DNA of 61,866 nucleotides, taken from assembly GCA_031553215.1 (NCBI GenBank), contig JAVBLW010000012.1:1-61866 (forward strand). Direction: 5' to 3'. This DNA is from JAVBLW01 sp031553215. Its GTDB lineage: Bacteria; Bacillota_I; Bacilli_A; Acholeplasmatales; Anaeroplasmataceae. A program made the translations under genes and the position numbers. Positions 45,847 through 53,451 of the stretch are shown piece after piece. Under the pieces are notes generated by a model. The model did not search any database. It was not told the DNA's origin and saw only the letters and a list, made by a program, of their open reading frames with translations. How positions within the stretch are numbered: the first letter of the stretch is position 1; each line of letters begins with the position of its first letter.

Positions 45847-45860
45847 GTTTTTTCTCCTTC

Positions 45861-47525
45861 TTAAAATAAACCTATAATTTTGTCTTCAACTATATCCATC
45901 TTCAGTGCAGCTGGTTCTTTAGGTAAGCCTGGCATTGTCATAACATCACCAGTTAATACCACCATAAATCCAGCGCCAATTGAAGGCTTAAGTTCTCTAA
46001 TATTAATCGTGAAATTTCTTGGTCTTCCAAGTAATTTCGGATTATCAGAAAATGAATATTGATTCTTAGCCATACACACAGGCAAATTATCCCATCCATT
46101 TTTCTTAACATTTTTTAATTGTGATAATGCCGTGCTTGAAAACTCAACATCATCAGCTCCATATATTTCCTTACATACCTTAATTATTTTATCTTTAATA
46201 GGCAAATCTAGCTCATAAAGTGGTTTAAAGGTTTTAGCTCCATCTTCTTTTTCAATCTTATCTAAAACTTTCTCAGCTAAATCAATTCCACCAAGTCCGC
46301 CTTTACCCCAAACTTCAGAAATACTAACACTATGATTATTTTCCTTTGCCCAATTAAATAACGTTTCAACTTCATTTTTCGTATCCGTCACAAACTTATT
46401 TATCGCAACTACATAAGGCAAATTATATTTTTTAATATTTTCGATATGCTTTTCAAGATTCTCAAAGCCTAATTTCAATGCATCTACATTTTCAACATTC
46501 AAATCTTCTTTCTTTACTCCGCCGTGCATCTTAAGCGCTCGAATCGTCGCAACTATTACTACTACACTTGGTTTAATACCCGTCTTTAGACACTTTATAT
46601 CAAAAAACTTTTCTGCACCTAAGTCTGCACCAAATCCAGCTTCAGTTACAACATAGTCACCAAGACCCATTGCCATCTTGGTTGCTATTGCACTATTGCA
46701 TCCATGAGCAATATTCGCAAAAGGTCCACCATGTATTAAAACTGGCGTATGTTCTAAGGTTTGAACTAAGTTTGGTTTAATCGCATCTTTCATAATCATT
46801 GCAATAGCACCGGCACAACCTAAATCATTAACCGTGACAATTTGCTTATCATACGTATATCCAATTACGATTTTTCCAACCTTCTCTTTAAAATCATCTA
46901 AAGAGGAAGACAAACATAGCAATGCCATTATTTCACTTGCCACCGTTATATCAAAGTGATCTTCTCTTGGTGTGCCATTAACACTTCCACCAAGTCCAAC
47001 TATTACATTTCTAAGAGCTCTATCATTCATATCTAAGCATCTCTTCCATATAATACGGGTCGGATCTATTTTCAAATCATTTCCATGTTGGATATGATTA
47101 TCAATAATCGCAGCTATTGCATTATTCGCAGTTGTAATAGCATGTATATCACCAGTGAAGTGCAAATTAATATCTTCCATTGGAACGACTTGTGCAAATC
47201 CTCCACCAGCAGCTCCACCCTTAACCCCTAAAACAGGACCAAAGCTTGGTTCACGGATTGCTGCTACTGTATTCTTATTCAATTTTGTTAAAGCATCCGC
47301 AAGTCCAATTGTTGTGGTAGATTTGCCTTCTCCAGCTGGAGTAGGATTAATCGCAGTTACTAATATAACTTTACCATTCTTCTTTGATTTCTTGATGACA
47401 TCCAAATTTACCTTAGCTTTATAATTGCCATATAATTCTAAATCATCAATATCAATGCCCAACTTTGTAGCAATTTCTGTGATCTTTAACATTTTAGCAT
47501 TTTGAGCAATTTCTAAATCTGTCAT
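45861..47525 (-). CDS. fhs: formate-tetrahydrofolate ligase
   Basis: Makes 10-formyl-THF from formate, THF and ATP. 554 residues with the ATP loop TPAGEGKSTTTIGL and the family motifs REPSFGPVLGVKGGAAGGG and MPGLPKEPAA. First enzyme gene of the purine operon, next to PurN/PurH demand. ATG at 47525 has GAGG upstream. Its leader has a small ORF and a terminator (47552-47645). Confidence 0.97.
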   Translation of the reverse strand: MTDLEIAQNAKMLKITEIATKLGIDIDDLELYGNYKAKVNLDVIKKSKKNGKVILVTAINPTPAGEGKSTTTIGLADALTKLNKNTVAAIREPSFGPVLGVKGGAAGGGFAQVVPMEDINLHFTGDIHAITTANNAIAAIIDNHIQHGNDLKIDPTRIIWKRCLDMNDRALRNVIVGLGGSVNGTPREDHFDITVASEIMALLCLSSSLDDFKEKVGKIVIGYTYDKQIVTVNDLGCAGAIAMIMKDAIKPNLVQTLEHTPVLIHGGPFANIAHGCNSAIATKMAMGLGDYVVTEAGFGADLGAEKFFDIKCLKTGIKPSVVVIVATIRALKMHGGVKKEDLNVENVDALKLGFENLEKHIENIKKYNLPYVVAINKFVTDTKNEVETLFNWAKENNHSVSISEVWGKGGLGGIDLAEKVLDKIEKEDGAKTFKPLYELDLPIKDKIIKVCKEIYGADDVEFSSTALSQLKNVKKNGWDNLPVCMAKNQYSFSDNPKLLGRPRNFTINIRELKPSIGAGFMVVLTGDVMTMPGLPKEPAALKMDIVEDKIIGLF

Positions 47526-47544
47526 ACTACAACCTCTTTCTATA

Positions 47545-47573
47545 TAAAAAAACGACGACAAAAGTCCCCGTAT
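47545..47573 (-). terminator. candidate attenuator hairpin before fhs
   Basis: On the minus strand ACGGGGAC, loop TTTT, GTCGTCGT (seven of eight pairs, one G-U), then seven T. A-rich bases before the stem can extend it by pairing with the T run. It stands between the leader ORF stop (47574) and the fhs ribosome site, so it can only affect fhs and the genes after it. Confidence 0.6.
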
Positions 47574-47645
47574 TTACGCACTAAAAAATTCCATACAATG
47601 GCACATGCTAAAATGATTAGTTCTTACATATAAAATTTTTCTCAT
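47574..47645 (-). CDS. 23-residue leader peptide upstream of fhs
   Basis: ATG at 47645, GGAG eight bases upstream (a strong site), and a TAA stop one base before the terminator hairpin region. The peptide has a basic start and the core NHFSMCHCMEFF, which groups His, Phe, Ser, Met and Cys codons. Met and Ser are tied to one-carbon metabolism, which fhs serves. The arrangement (SD, short ORF, intrinsic terminator, operon) is that of transcription attenuation by ribosome stalling. It could also be a small functional peptide or a chance ORF. Confidence 0.55.
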   Translation of the reverse strand: MRKILYVRTNHFSMCHCMEFFSA

Positions 47646-47859
47646 ATCTAACACTCCATTCTAAAAAACAATATAATGTCACATAATAATATAATATCAT
47701 GTTTTCAAAAAATTGACTATATATTTTTTAGTAAAGCGTTTTATTTTTGACTACTTTTTTACATTTCTGCAAAAAAACTCTAAATCATAACTTTTTCATT
47801 AGTAAAAACATACTTTCACCAGAAAAATATATATATTATATATATCAATTATTTTCTAA
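47646..47859. other. AT-rich intergenic region upstream of the fhs-purine operon
   Basis: About 210 bases without a gene. It should hold the operon promoter: on the minus strand a TTGAAA near 47707 and several TATATT/TATTAT boxes lie just upstream of the leader ORF, but no single pair is clearly best. At 47731-47744 a cre-like sequence (core AAAGCGTTTT, 11 of 14 matches) is present. An alternating AT tract lies at 47827-47845. No purine, THF or ZTP riboswitch pattern was recognised. Confidence 0.5.
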
Positions 47860-47887
47860 CAAAAAAACAAATGCCATTTGGCATTTG
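47860..47887 (-). terminator. terminator after the NimA-like flavoprotein gene
   Basis: On the minus strand CAAATGCC, loop AAAT, GGCATTTG and a run of seven T. Confidence 0.85.
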
Positions 47888-47891
47888 CTAA

Positions 47892-48362
47892 CTATAAGTT
47901 TCTTTTACCACTCAAGTCAGAAATCACAACTTTATATAAGGCTGTAACCTCTAAAACTTTTGCATTATAAACAGGAACACCTTCATAACCATTCTTAACC
48001 ATTATTCTATCAAAAGCATTCTTCTTTTCATTTATATCAATTAATTCAAAAACAGAACCAAAAGCTATTACACTTTCATACTTTTGCGTCCATCTACAAG
48101 CCTCTTCGCCCTTTACAACTTCTAAAACATTTTCCATTTCAATACAAACATCGCAATTAGACTTCAACAAATCAATCTTTCTTCCTTGTTTAGCTGAATG
48201 AAAATAAAACACTACTTTTTGACCAATAACTTCATATCCAAAATTAAGAGGAACTACATATGGCTTACCATCATCAACCATACCAAGATGCATAACATTG
48301 CATTTATCTATAATTCCAATTATTTCTTCAAAATTAACAACTTCACGTTCTTTTCTTCTCAT
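47892..48362 (-). CDS. pyridoxamine 5'-phosphate oxidase family flavoprotein (NimA-like)
   Basis: 156 residues of the split-barrel FMN-binding fold. The start MRRKERE, the pattern LGMVDDGKPYVVPLNFGYE, the HSAKQGRKIDLL segment and a conserved central Cys-Arg-Trp (EEACRWTQKYESVIAFG) are as in the family annotated as nitroimidazole-resistance NimA-like. The substrate is unknown; reductive detoxification is possible. Monocistronic, with a TTGATA-N18-TAGAAT promoter just upstream. Confidence 0.85.
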   Translation of the reverse strand: MRRKEREVVNFEEIIGIIDKCNVMHLGMVDDGKPYVVPLNFGYEVIGQKVVFYFHSAKQGRKIDLLKSNCDVCIEMENVLEVVKGEEACRWTQKYESVIAFGSVFELIDINEKKNAFDRIMVKNGYEGVPVYNAKVLEVTALYKVVISDLSGKRNL

Positions 48363-48407
48363 ATAGACTCCTTATGTTTATATTCTACAACATACTACAA
48401 GCAGTTA

Positions 48408-48788
48408 TCAATTATACAATAAAAAGTCCACTAGAAAAATAAACATTATAAGTACAAAAACCAAAACAATGGCAATAGCCAAAATCATACCTATGCCACC
48501 AGATAAATTTGAATGTATGTTAATCTCTAATCCATCAGAAGTCGCTTCCATACGACCTGTTTTAGTATTAATTCCAAAAGAATAACTCTGAGTTTCTTCA
48601 ATTTTTGTAGCAATTCTTCCTTCAATACCAAAACTTTTGAAATGAATCATTCTTATTGTTTCACTTATCGCAAATTCTTTCGTTTCAGTATTAGAGATTT
48701 CTCCAACCATTTTATTATTAAGAAAAACCTTAAACTTCTTTTCAACGGCTTTAGGTCTATCTAGCCTACTCAAAATAACTTTCGCCAT
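48408..48788 (-). CDS. uncharacterised tail-anchored-like protein
   Basis: 126 residues: a beta-rich N-terminal part (KFKVFLNNKMVGEISNTETKEF, reminiscent of PEGA-like or small beta domains), a Gly/Ser turn, and a single C-terminal hydrophobic helix (about 98-122). This suggests a protein anchored by its C-terminus and facing the cytoplasm. It starts one base after the aminotransferase stop, so it is co-translated with it. No function recognised. Confidence 0.6.
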   Translation of the reverse strand: MAKVILSRLDRPKAVEKKFKVFLNNKMVGEISNTETKEFAISETIRMIHFKSFGIEGRIATKIEETQSYSFGINTKTGRMEATSDGLEINIHSNLSGGIGMILAIAIVLVFVLIMFIFLVDFLLYN

Positions 48789-48789
48789 A

Positions 48790-50016
48790 TTAAAGAACCA
48801 TTTTCAAAATATCTACTAATCTGATTATTTCATCATTAGTAATTGAACTTAAAGTAACTCTAACGGCATTCTTCATAGGAATTAAATACACACCTTTAGC
48901 TTTTAACTTTTCAAATACTCCTTGAGGATCATCACATGGTATTGTCACAAAGAATCCACATTCATATGGTAATGTTTTAATACCAGCCTTTTTAGCACAC
49001 TCAGTGAAAGTATTAGCTCTTTTAATCAATAAACCACTAGCATAAGTTAATTCTTTTTCGAATTCTTGTCTATAGTTGGTAAACACTTCACTAATAATAT
49101 TCGCCCCTAATAAAGATGATGAAGACCATTTTCCTCTAGCAGAATATTCATTAGCCGCAAAAAATTCTTTAATGTTTTGTTCAGACTTAGAAATCGCCAC
49201 TTGTGCTCCAATTCTTAATCCATATAAACCTAAAGTTTTAGATCCACTAAATGCCATAACACAAATAGCATTTTCATTTAAATTAGTTAACAATCTAATG
49301 TTTTCTCTCGAAGCATTAAATCCTCTTTTATCGTAATCAAGATATGCCATATCATATAAAAGTATAAACGGCGTACCATCTCTTGAAATAGAATTAATCA
49401 TTGAAACAACTGCTATCCACTCAGTATACTTCATAGAATATCCAGTTGGATTTTGACACGGATCGTTAATAATTAATAATATTCTTCCTTGGCTCTTTTT
49501 TAATTCATAACATTTTCTTTCTAAATCATCTAAATTAAAATTTCCTGCCTCATCAAACATTTTATATGTATCATATCCATAATGTTGTTCATTAGCCATT
49601 TGAATATAGTTTGTCCACATTTCATTCGGTAATAAAACCTTATCACCAGCACTTAAATAATTACTTAAAGTACTACAAATAGCTCCAGTTCCCCCTGGAG
49701 TCGCAATAACTTCACAAGAAACCTTGTTTAAAATTTCATCCTTATAATCTCTAAATATCCAAGATTTGATAGCATTTTGAAACTTAGCATCTCCTGCCGT
49801 TGATGGGTAAATATATTTTTCTGTAGGCGTCATTTGCTTCATAACTTTTTCTACTACTTCAAATGTATAAAAAGCTCCATCTTCTCCATAAAGCATACCT
49901 ATTGTAGAATCTATAACATTTTTATCTAAAGCTTTAGCTAACCTAGCATCTCTACCAATAGTTAAAGCACTACCTTTATTTTCTTTTCCAACTGATTCTT
50001 TTGCTAATAAACTCAT
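48790..50016 (-). CDS. class I/II aminotransferase
   Basis: 408 residues, PLP fold type I. The PLP lysine is in AFSGSKTLGLYGLRIG, the Asn-Pro-x-Gly motif is NDPCQNPTGYSMKY, and the C-terminal carboxylate-binding Arg is in VRVTLSS. Similar to aromatic amino acid or aspartate aminotransferases; the amino acid cannot be set from sequence alone. It precedes a small tail-anchored protein in the same operon. Confidence 0.88.
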   Translation of the reverse strand: MSLLAKESVGKENKGSALTIGRDARLAKALDKNVIDSTIGMLYGEDGAFYTFEVVEKVMKQMTPTEKYIYPSTAGDAKFQNAIKSWIFRDYKDEILNKVSCEVIATPGGTGAICSTLSNYLSAGDKVLLPNEMWTNYIQMANEQHYGYDTYKMFDEAGNFNLDDLERKCYELKKSQGRILLIINDPCQNPTGYSMKYTEWIAVVSMINSISRDGTPFILLYDMAYLDYDKRGFNASRENIRLLTNLNENAICVMAFSGSKTLGLYGLRIGAQVAISKSEQNIKEFFAANEYSARGKWSSSSLLGANIISEVFTNYRQEFEKELTYASGLLIKRANTFTECAKKAGIKTLPYECGFFVTIPCDDPQGVFEKLKAKGVYLIPMKNAVRVTLSSITNDEIIRLVDILKMVL

Positions 50017-50079
50017 AAAATCACTCCTAGCACATAAAAATATTTTATCTTATTTATAACTATAAATCAATCACCAAAA

Positions 50080-50114
50080 GAAAAAAGAAAGAGGTATGAA
50101 AATATTTTCATACC
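50080..50114 (-). terminator. terminator after the hsp20 pair
   Basis: On the minus strand a perfect GGTATGAAAAT/ATTTTCATACC stem (50093-50114) followed by a T/C-rich run of TCTTTCTTTTTTC. Confidence 0.8.
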
Positions 50115-50134
50115 ATCTAAGAGAAGGAGAGTGG

Positions 50135-50539
50135 TTATTCAATCTCGATAATTTTTTTAATTTCTGGTTTACTTTCCTTTTTAGGAATATTAATTGTTAA
50201 AACACCATTATCAAATTTAGCCTTAACATCATTTTCATTTACATCACCAACGTAAAAGCTTCTACTTCCAGATTGGACAACTCTTTCGCGTCTAATATAT
50301 TTCTCAGTTTCAATAGTTTCTTCTTTTCTTTCAACCGAAACGTTCAAATAACCATCTTCAACACTAATCTTAATATCTTCTTTCTTAATTCCTGGAACAT
50401 CAACTTCTACCATATACGCAGATTCAGTTTCCTGAATATCAGTTTTCATAAAACCAGCTCTAGGTTTCACAAATTCATCAAAAATACTATTCATTTCATT
50501 AAATAAGTTAACATCATTATTCTTTCTTAAAAATAACAT
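50135..50539 (-). CDS. small heat shock protein Hsp20, second paralogue
   Basis: 134 residues with an alpha-crystallin domain: MVEVDVPGIKKEDIKISVEDGYL, then the conserved FDNGVLTINIPK end. An N-terminal amphipathic segment and a KKIIEIE tail (I-x-I-like) flank it. An ATP-independent holdase. ATG at 50539 with GGAG upstream. It follows the first hsp20 gene by 27 bases and shares its CIRCE-controlled promoter. Confidence 0.95.
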   Translation of the reverse strand: MLFLRKNNDVNLFNEMNSIFDEFVKPRAGFMKTDIQETESAYMVEVDVPGIKKEDIKISVEDGYLNVSVERKEETIETEKYIRRERVVQSGSRSFYVGDVNENDVKAKFDNGVLTINIPKKESKPEIKKIIEIE

Positions 50540-50566
50540 ATCAATCACTCCTTTTTTATTATGCTA

Positions 50567-50950
50567 TTATTCAATATTAATATACTTATTTTCTTTCTTT
50601 ATTTTATTAACTTTAACCATTAAAACTCCATTTTCAAAGGTAGCCTTAACCCCTTCATCTGTAACATCTTCAAAACACACTTCCCTGTTATCATACATCA
50701 CATTCCTTTCGTTTAATAAATAAACCTTATCATTTTTGACTTGCTTATCTTCAACAGATATCTTCAAACATCCATTTTCCATTTCAATCTTAACTCGATT
50801 TTTTTCCACACCCGGAATATCAGCATACACTAGATAAGAATCTTCATTTTCCTTAATATCTAATCTAATTTTTTCTTTATTACTTAGAGGTTTAAATAAA
50901 TTGCACCCTAATATGTCATTTAATTCTTCAAATATATTTAATTCATTCAT
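50567..50950 (-). CDS. small heat shock protein Hsp20, first paralogue
   Basis: 127 residues. The alpha-crystallin domain (YLVYADIPGVEKNRVKIEMENGCL and FENGVLMVKV) is clear, with only moderate identity to its neighbour, so this is an old duplication. The start ATG at 50950 (MNELNIFEEL) is favoured over an upstream in-frame codon that overlaps the operator region. First gene of a two-gene heat-shock operon. Confidence 0.93.
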   Translation of the reverse strand: MNELNIFEELNDILGCNLFKPLSNKEKIRLDIKENEDSYLVYADIPGVEKNRVKIEMENGCLKISVEDKQVKNDKVYLLNERNVMYDNREVCFEDVTDEGVKATFENGVLMVKVNKIKKENKYINIE

Positions 50951-50973
50951 TTTATTATCCGCCTTTCTTGTCT

Positions 50974-51000
50974 TTGGCACTCTATACCATTGTTTGCCAA
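50974..51000. promoter_or_regulatory. second, imperfect CIRCE-like element in the hsp20 leader
   Basis: TTGGCACTC-N9-GTTTGCCAA; the spacer is exactly nine bases and two positions of the right arm differ from the expected complement. It lies just after the predicted transcription start. Confidence 0.65.
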
Positions 51001-51010
51001 CTACACCTAT

Positions 51011-51038
51011 AGTATATCACTCTTTTTGGCACTGTCAA
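51011..51038 (-). promoter_or_regulatory. promoter of the hsp20 operon
   Basis: On the minus strand a perfect TTGACA (51033-51038), 16 bases, and TATACT (51011-51016). The -35 lies inside the CIRCE element. Confidence 0.85.
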
Positions 51039-51052
51039 CCACTGAGTGCAAA
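51026..51052. promoter_or_regulatory. CIRCE element (HrcA operator) over the hsp20 -35
   Basis: TTGGCACTG-N9-GAGTGCAAA compared with the consensus TTAGCACTC-N9-GAGTGCTAA, spacing exact. It overlaps the -35 hexamer, so HrcA would block polymerase binding until heat stress. Confidence 0.85.
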
Positions 51053-51062
51053 TTTATTATAT

Positions 51063-51076
51063 TGAAAACGTTTTCA
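51063..51076. promoter_or_regulatory. perfect cre-like palindrome upstream of hsp20
   Basis: TGAAAACGTTTTCA, a perfect 14-base palindrome that matches the CcpA consensus TGWAARCGYTWWCW at every position. It lies 25 bases upstream of the hsp20 -35 and after the GNAT terminator, a position more usual for activation than repression. Confidence 0.65.
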
Positions 51077-51085
51077 CGTAAAATA

Positions 51086-51118
51086 CTAAAAAATACGAAC
51101 CATTAATGATAGTTCGTA
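51086..51118 (-). terminator. terminator after the GNAT gene
   Basis: On the minus strand TACGAAC, an 11-base loop, GTTCGTA and then six T. Confidence 0.75.
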
Positions 51119-51135
51119 CATTTCACATTTATATC

Positions 51136-51615
51136 TCATATTTTAATTTTTTCTAATCGATAATGGCCTTCATTATCCAATTCTTTAGTTCCATTTTTAT
51201 ATGAGTATCCTAACTTGATATAAAATTCACATCCAGTTATTGAAGATGGTATTTCAATACGATTAGCTCTTTTAAAATATTCATCATTTTCAATTGATTC
51301 CATTATTAATCTTCCAATACCCTGTCTTTGATGCTCTGGCTTTACAAACACTGTCAATATAATACTTTCATCTATTTTATCAAAATAACTCATTATTGTC
51401 CCTGTAGCAACTACCTCTATTCCACAAACAGCAACATACACATGTCCTTTATATGCCATACTTTTTACTCTATAAGTAGTAAACGTGTCAGCCCCCTTCT
51501 TCATTAGATCTAAGGGATAATCTTTAATGTTTACTTCTAAAAAGTTTCTCTTTATTAGATTAGAAACCTCACTTGCATCTTCTTCTTTAAATCTTCTAAT
51601 TATAATTCCATCCAT
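51136..51615 (-). CDS. GNAT family N-acetyltransferase
   Basis: 159 residues. The acetyl-CoA loop VKPEHQRQGIGRLIMESIE (R/Q-x-x-G-x-G/A pattern) is clear, as are the N-terminal strand and the C-terminal EFYIKLGYSYKNGTKEL. The acceptor is unknown. It begins four bases after the DEAD-box helicase gene stop, so both are in one operon. Confidence 0.9.
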   Translation of the reverse strand: MDGIIIRRFKEEDASEVSNLIKRNFLEVNIKDYPLDLMKKGADTFTTYRVKSMAYKGHVYVAVCGIEVVATGTIMSYFDKIDESIILTVFVKPEHQRQGIGRLIMESIENDEYFKRANRIEIPSSITGCEFYIKLGYSYKNGTKELDNEGHYRLEKIKI

Positions 51616-51619
51616 TGAT

Positions 51620-52912
51620 TCAATCCCGCTTTCTATTACTTTTTCTTTGCCGATTGTTTTCTTGAATCAAATTTTTTCCATTAGAGTCTTTTTTTATAGG
51701 TTTAGCAATTTTATTTTGCGATTTACTTCTTAATCTATTATTTCCTTTTGGTTTTTCTTTAACCACTTTTTCTGAAACTTCCAAATGATACGGATGATCT
51801 TCCACCACTTCAATATTTTTCTTTATTAATTTTTCAATTGATCTTAACAGATCCACTTCATTTATATCACAGAAAGATAAAGATACCCCAGATTTACCCG
51901 CTCTACCTGTTCTACCTATTCTATGAACATATGTCTCATTCACTTCCGGCAAATCGAAGTTAACAACACATGATAAATCACTAATGTCTATTCCTCTAGC
52001 TGCAATATCTGTAGCTACTAAAGCTTTAATCTCACCATCTTTAAAACTATTCAATGCCCTTTGACGAGCATTTTGAGATTTATCACCATGAATAGCTGAA
52101 GCTAAAATACCATTCTTACTTAAAAAATCAGCTACCTTATTGGCACCATGCTTAGTTCTTGTGAAAATTAATGTTGAACTAACTTCACCATTTTTTAATA
52201 AACAATACTTTAATAAACTATTCTTTTTACTTTTATCAGTAAAATAAACATATTGACTAATAGTATCAACTGTAGATGAAACTGGATTAACAGAAATATT
52301 ATATGGGTCTTTTAAAATATCTTTTGTTAATTTTAATATTTCATCAGGCATAGTCGCAGTAAAGAAAAGGGTTTGTCTATTTTGTGGAACATGTTTTAAT
52401 ATCTTCTTAATATCATTTATAAATCCCATATCAAGCATTTGATCTGCTTCATCTAGAACTAAAAATCGTATCGAATTTAAATTTACTATCTTTTGATTAA
52501 TCAAGTCTAGTAAACGACCAGGAGTAGCAATTAATATATCTAATCCTTTACTAATCATTTTAACTTGTGGAGTTTGAGGGACCCCTCCCATTATTACGCC
52601 ACATCTAGATTTTAAAAACTTTCCATATGCAGTAAATGATTCATGAATTTGAAGTGCTAGTTCCCTAGTTGGAGCTAACACCAAGGCACTAATTTTTCTA
52701 TTATTTTGAAATCCTTCTTCATATATTTTTTGAAGAATTGGAATAGCAAACGCAGCTGTTTTCCCACTACCAGTTTGAGCACAACCTAAAACATCTTTAC
52801 CAGATAAAACTACCGGTATTGCCTCTTTTTGAATTGGTGATGGCTCTTTATAACCTTGTTCATCAACTGCATTTAATATTTTCTCTGTTATTCCTAACTC
52901 TTTAAATTCCAT
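51620..52912 (-). CDS. DEAD-box ATP-dependent RNA helicase (RhlE-like)
   Basis: 430 residues with all core motifs in order: Q motif (SPIQKEAIP), AQTGSGKT, PTRELA, DEAD, TAT (FFTATMP), HGDKSQNAR region, ATDIAARGID and HRIGRTGR. A short Lys/Arg/Asn-rich tail (about 380-430) probably binds RNA. Likely role in ribosome assembly or mRNA decay, as with the Csh/RhlE proteins. A hairpin close to its ribosome site is listed separately. Confidence 0.95.
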   Translation of the reverse strand: MEFKELGITEKILNAVDEQGYKEPSPIQKEAIPVVLSGKDVLGCAQTGSGKTAAFAIPILQKIYEEGFQNNRKISALVLAPTRELALQIHESFTAYGKFLKSRCGVIMGGVPQTPQVKMISKGLDILIATPGRLLDLINQKIVNLNSIRFLVLDEADQMLDMGFINDIKKILKHVPQNRQTLFFTATMPDEILKLTKDILKDPYNISVNPVSSTVDTISQYVYFTDKSKKNSLLKYCLLKNGEVSSTLIFTRTKHGANKVADFLSKNGILASAIHGDKSQNARQRALNSFKDGEIKALVATDIAARGIDISDLSCVVNFDLPEVNETYVHRIGRTGRAGKSGVSLSFCDINEVDLLRSIEKLIKKNIEVVEDHPYHLEVSEKVVKEKPKGNNRLRSKSQNKIAKPIKKDSNGKNLIQENNRQRKSNRKRD

Positions 52913-52923
52913 AATTATTACCT

Positions 52924-52938
52924 AAGTGACTATCACTT
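52924..52938 (-). promoter_or_regulatory. hairpin next to the DEAD-box helicase start
   Basis: AAGTGA-TAG-TCACTT, a six-bp perfect stem in the 5' leader that ends about five bases before a TAGG ribosome site and 12 bases before the ATG. It could limit initiation unless unwound, but it is short. Confidence 0.35.
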
Positions 52939-53092
52939 TTGCTTTCCAACATTATTATATATTACTTAAAATCCTATTTTACCCTCATATAATATTAATT
53001 TAAATGTTAGTAATAGTATACTATACTTTCGTTGTTTTTCAAAATTCAAGACTACTATTTATCCAATCTTATCATATTAATAAGCTTACGAG

Positions 53093-53134
53093 TATAAAAA
53101 ATGGGTGGTTTCTATTTTTTAAAAACCGACCCAT
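53093..53134 (-). terminator. terminator after the first MBL-DUF1330 pair
   Basis: On the minus strand ATGGGT-C-GGTTT pairs with AAACC-ACCCAT around an 11-base loop (one bulge), followed by a T run. Confidence 0.75.
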
Positions 53135-53158
53135 AAGTCATTTATCAATAATTCTTTT

Positions 53159-53449
53159 TTATTCTTCAACTATTATAGCTGAACTTTTAACAGTATTTAC
53201 TCTCAATGATTCAATAGCTTTATATTTTTCTGAACTTAACCATTTATCAATTTGATTCTTTGATTCAAATTCTATTATTATAACTCTATCTGGATTCCAT
53301 TCACTTGACAATGCCATTATCTTTTCACTTCTAACAATATATCGTCCACCAAAACTTTCAACAATTGGTTTCACTATCTTTATATATTCATCATACGCAG
53401 TTCTATCTTTTTGGTTATCTATTTTTGTACTTATTATAAAATATACCAT
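53159..53449 (-). CDS. DUF1330 family protein, copy A
   Basis: 96 residues, the dimeric alpha-beta barrel of the DUF1330/antibiotic-monooxygenase-like type: YFIISTKIDNQKDRTAYDEY, FGGRYIVRSEKIMAL, RVIIIEFESKNQ and AIIVEE. No metal or haem residues are obvious. Two bases after the MBL gene, in the same mRNA. It differs from copy B (60087) at only about five residues. Confidence 0.85.
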   Translation of the reverse strand: MVYFIISTKIDNQKDRTAYDEYIKIVKPIVESFGGRYIVRSEKIMALSSEWNPDRVIIIEFESKNQIDKWLSSEKYKAIESLRVNTVKSSAIIVEE

Positions 53450-53451
53450 TG

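Noticed and set aside
47526..47891. ZTP, THF or PRPP riboswitch upstream of fhs
   Set aside because: I looked for the conserved CCGCCUGGGC-type ZTP core and for purine aptamer cores and found none. The region is better explained by a leader ORF and terminator.
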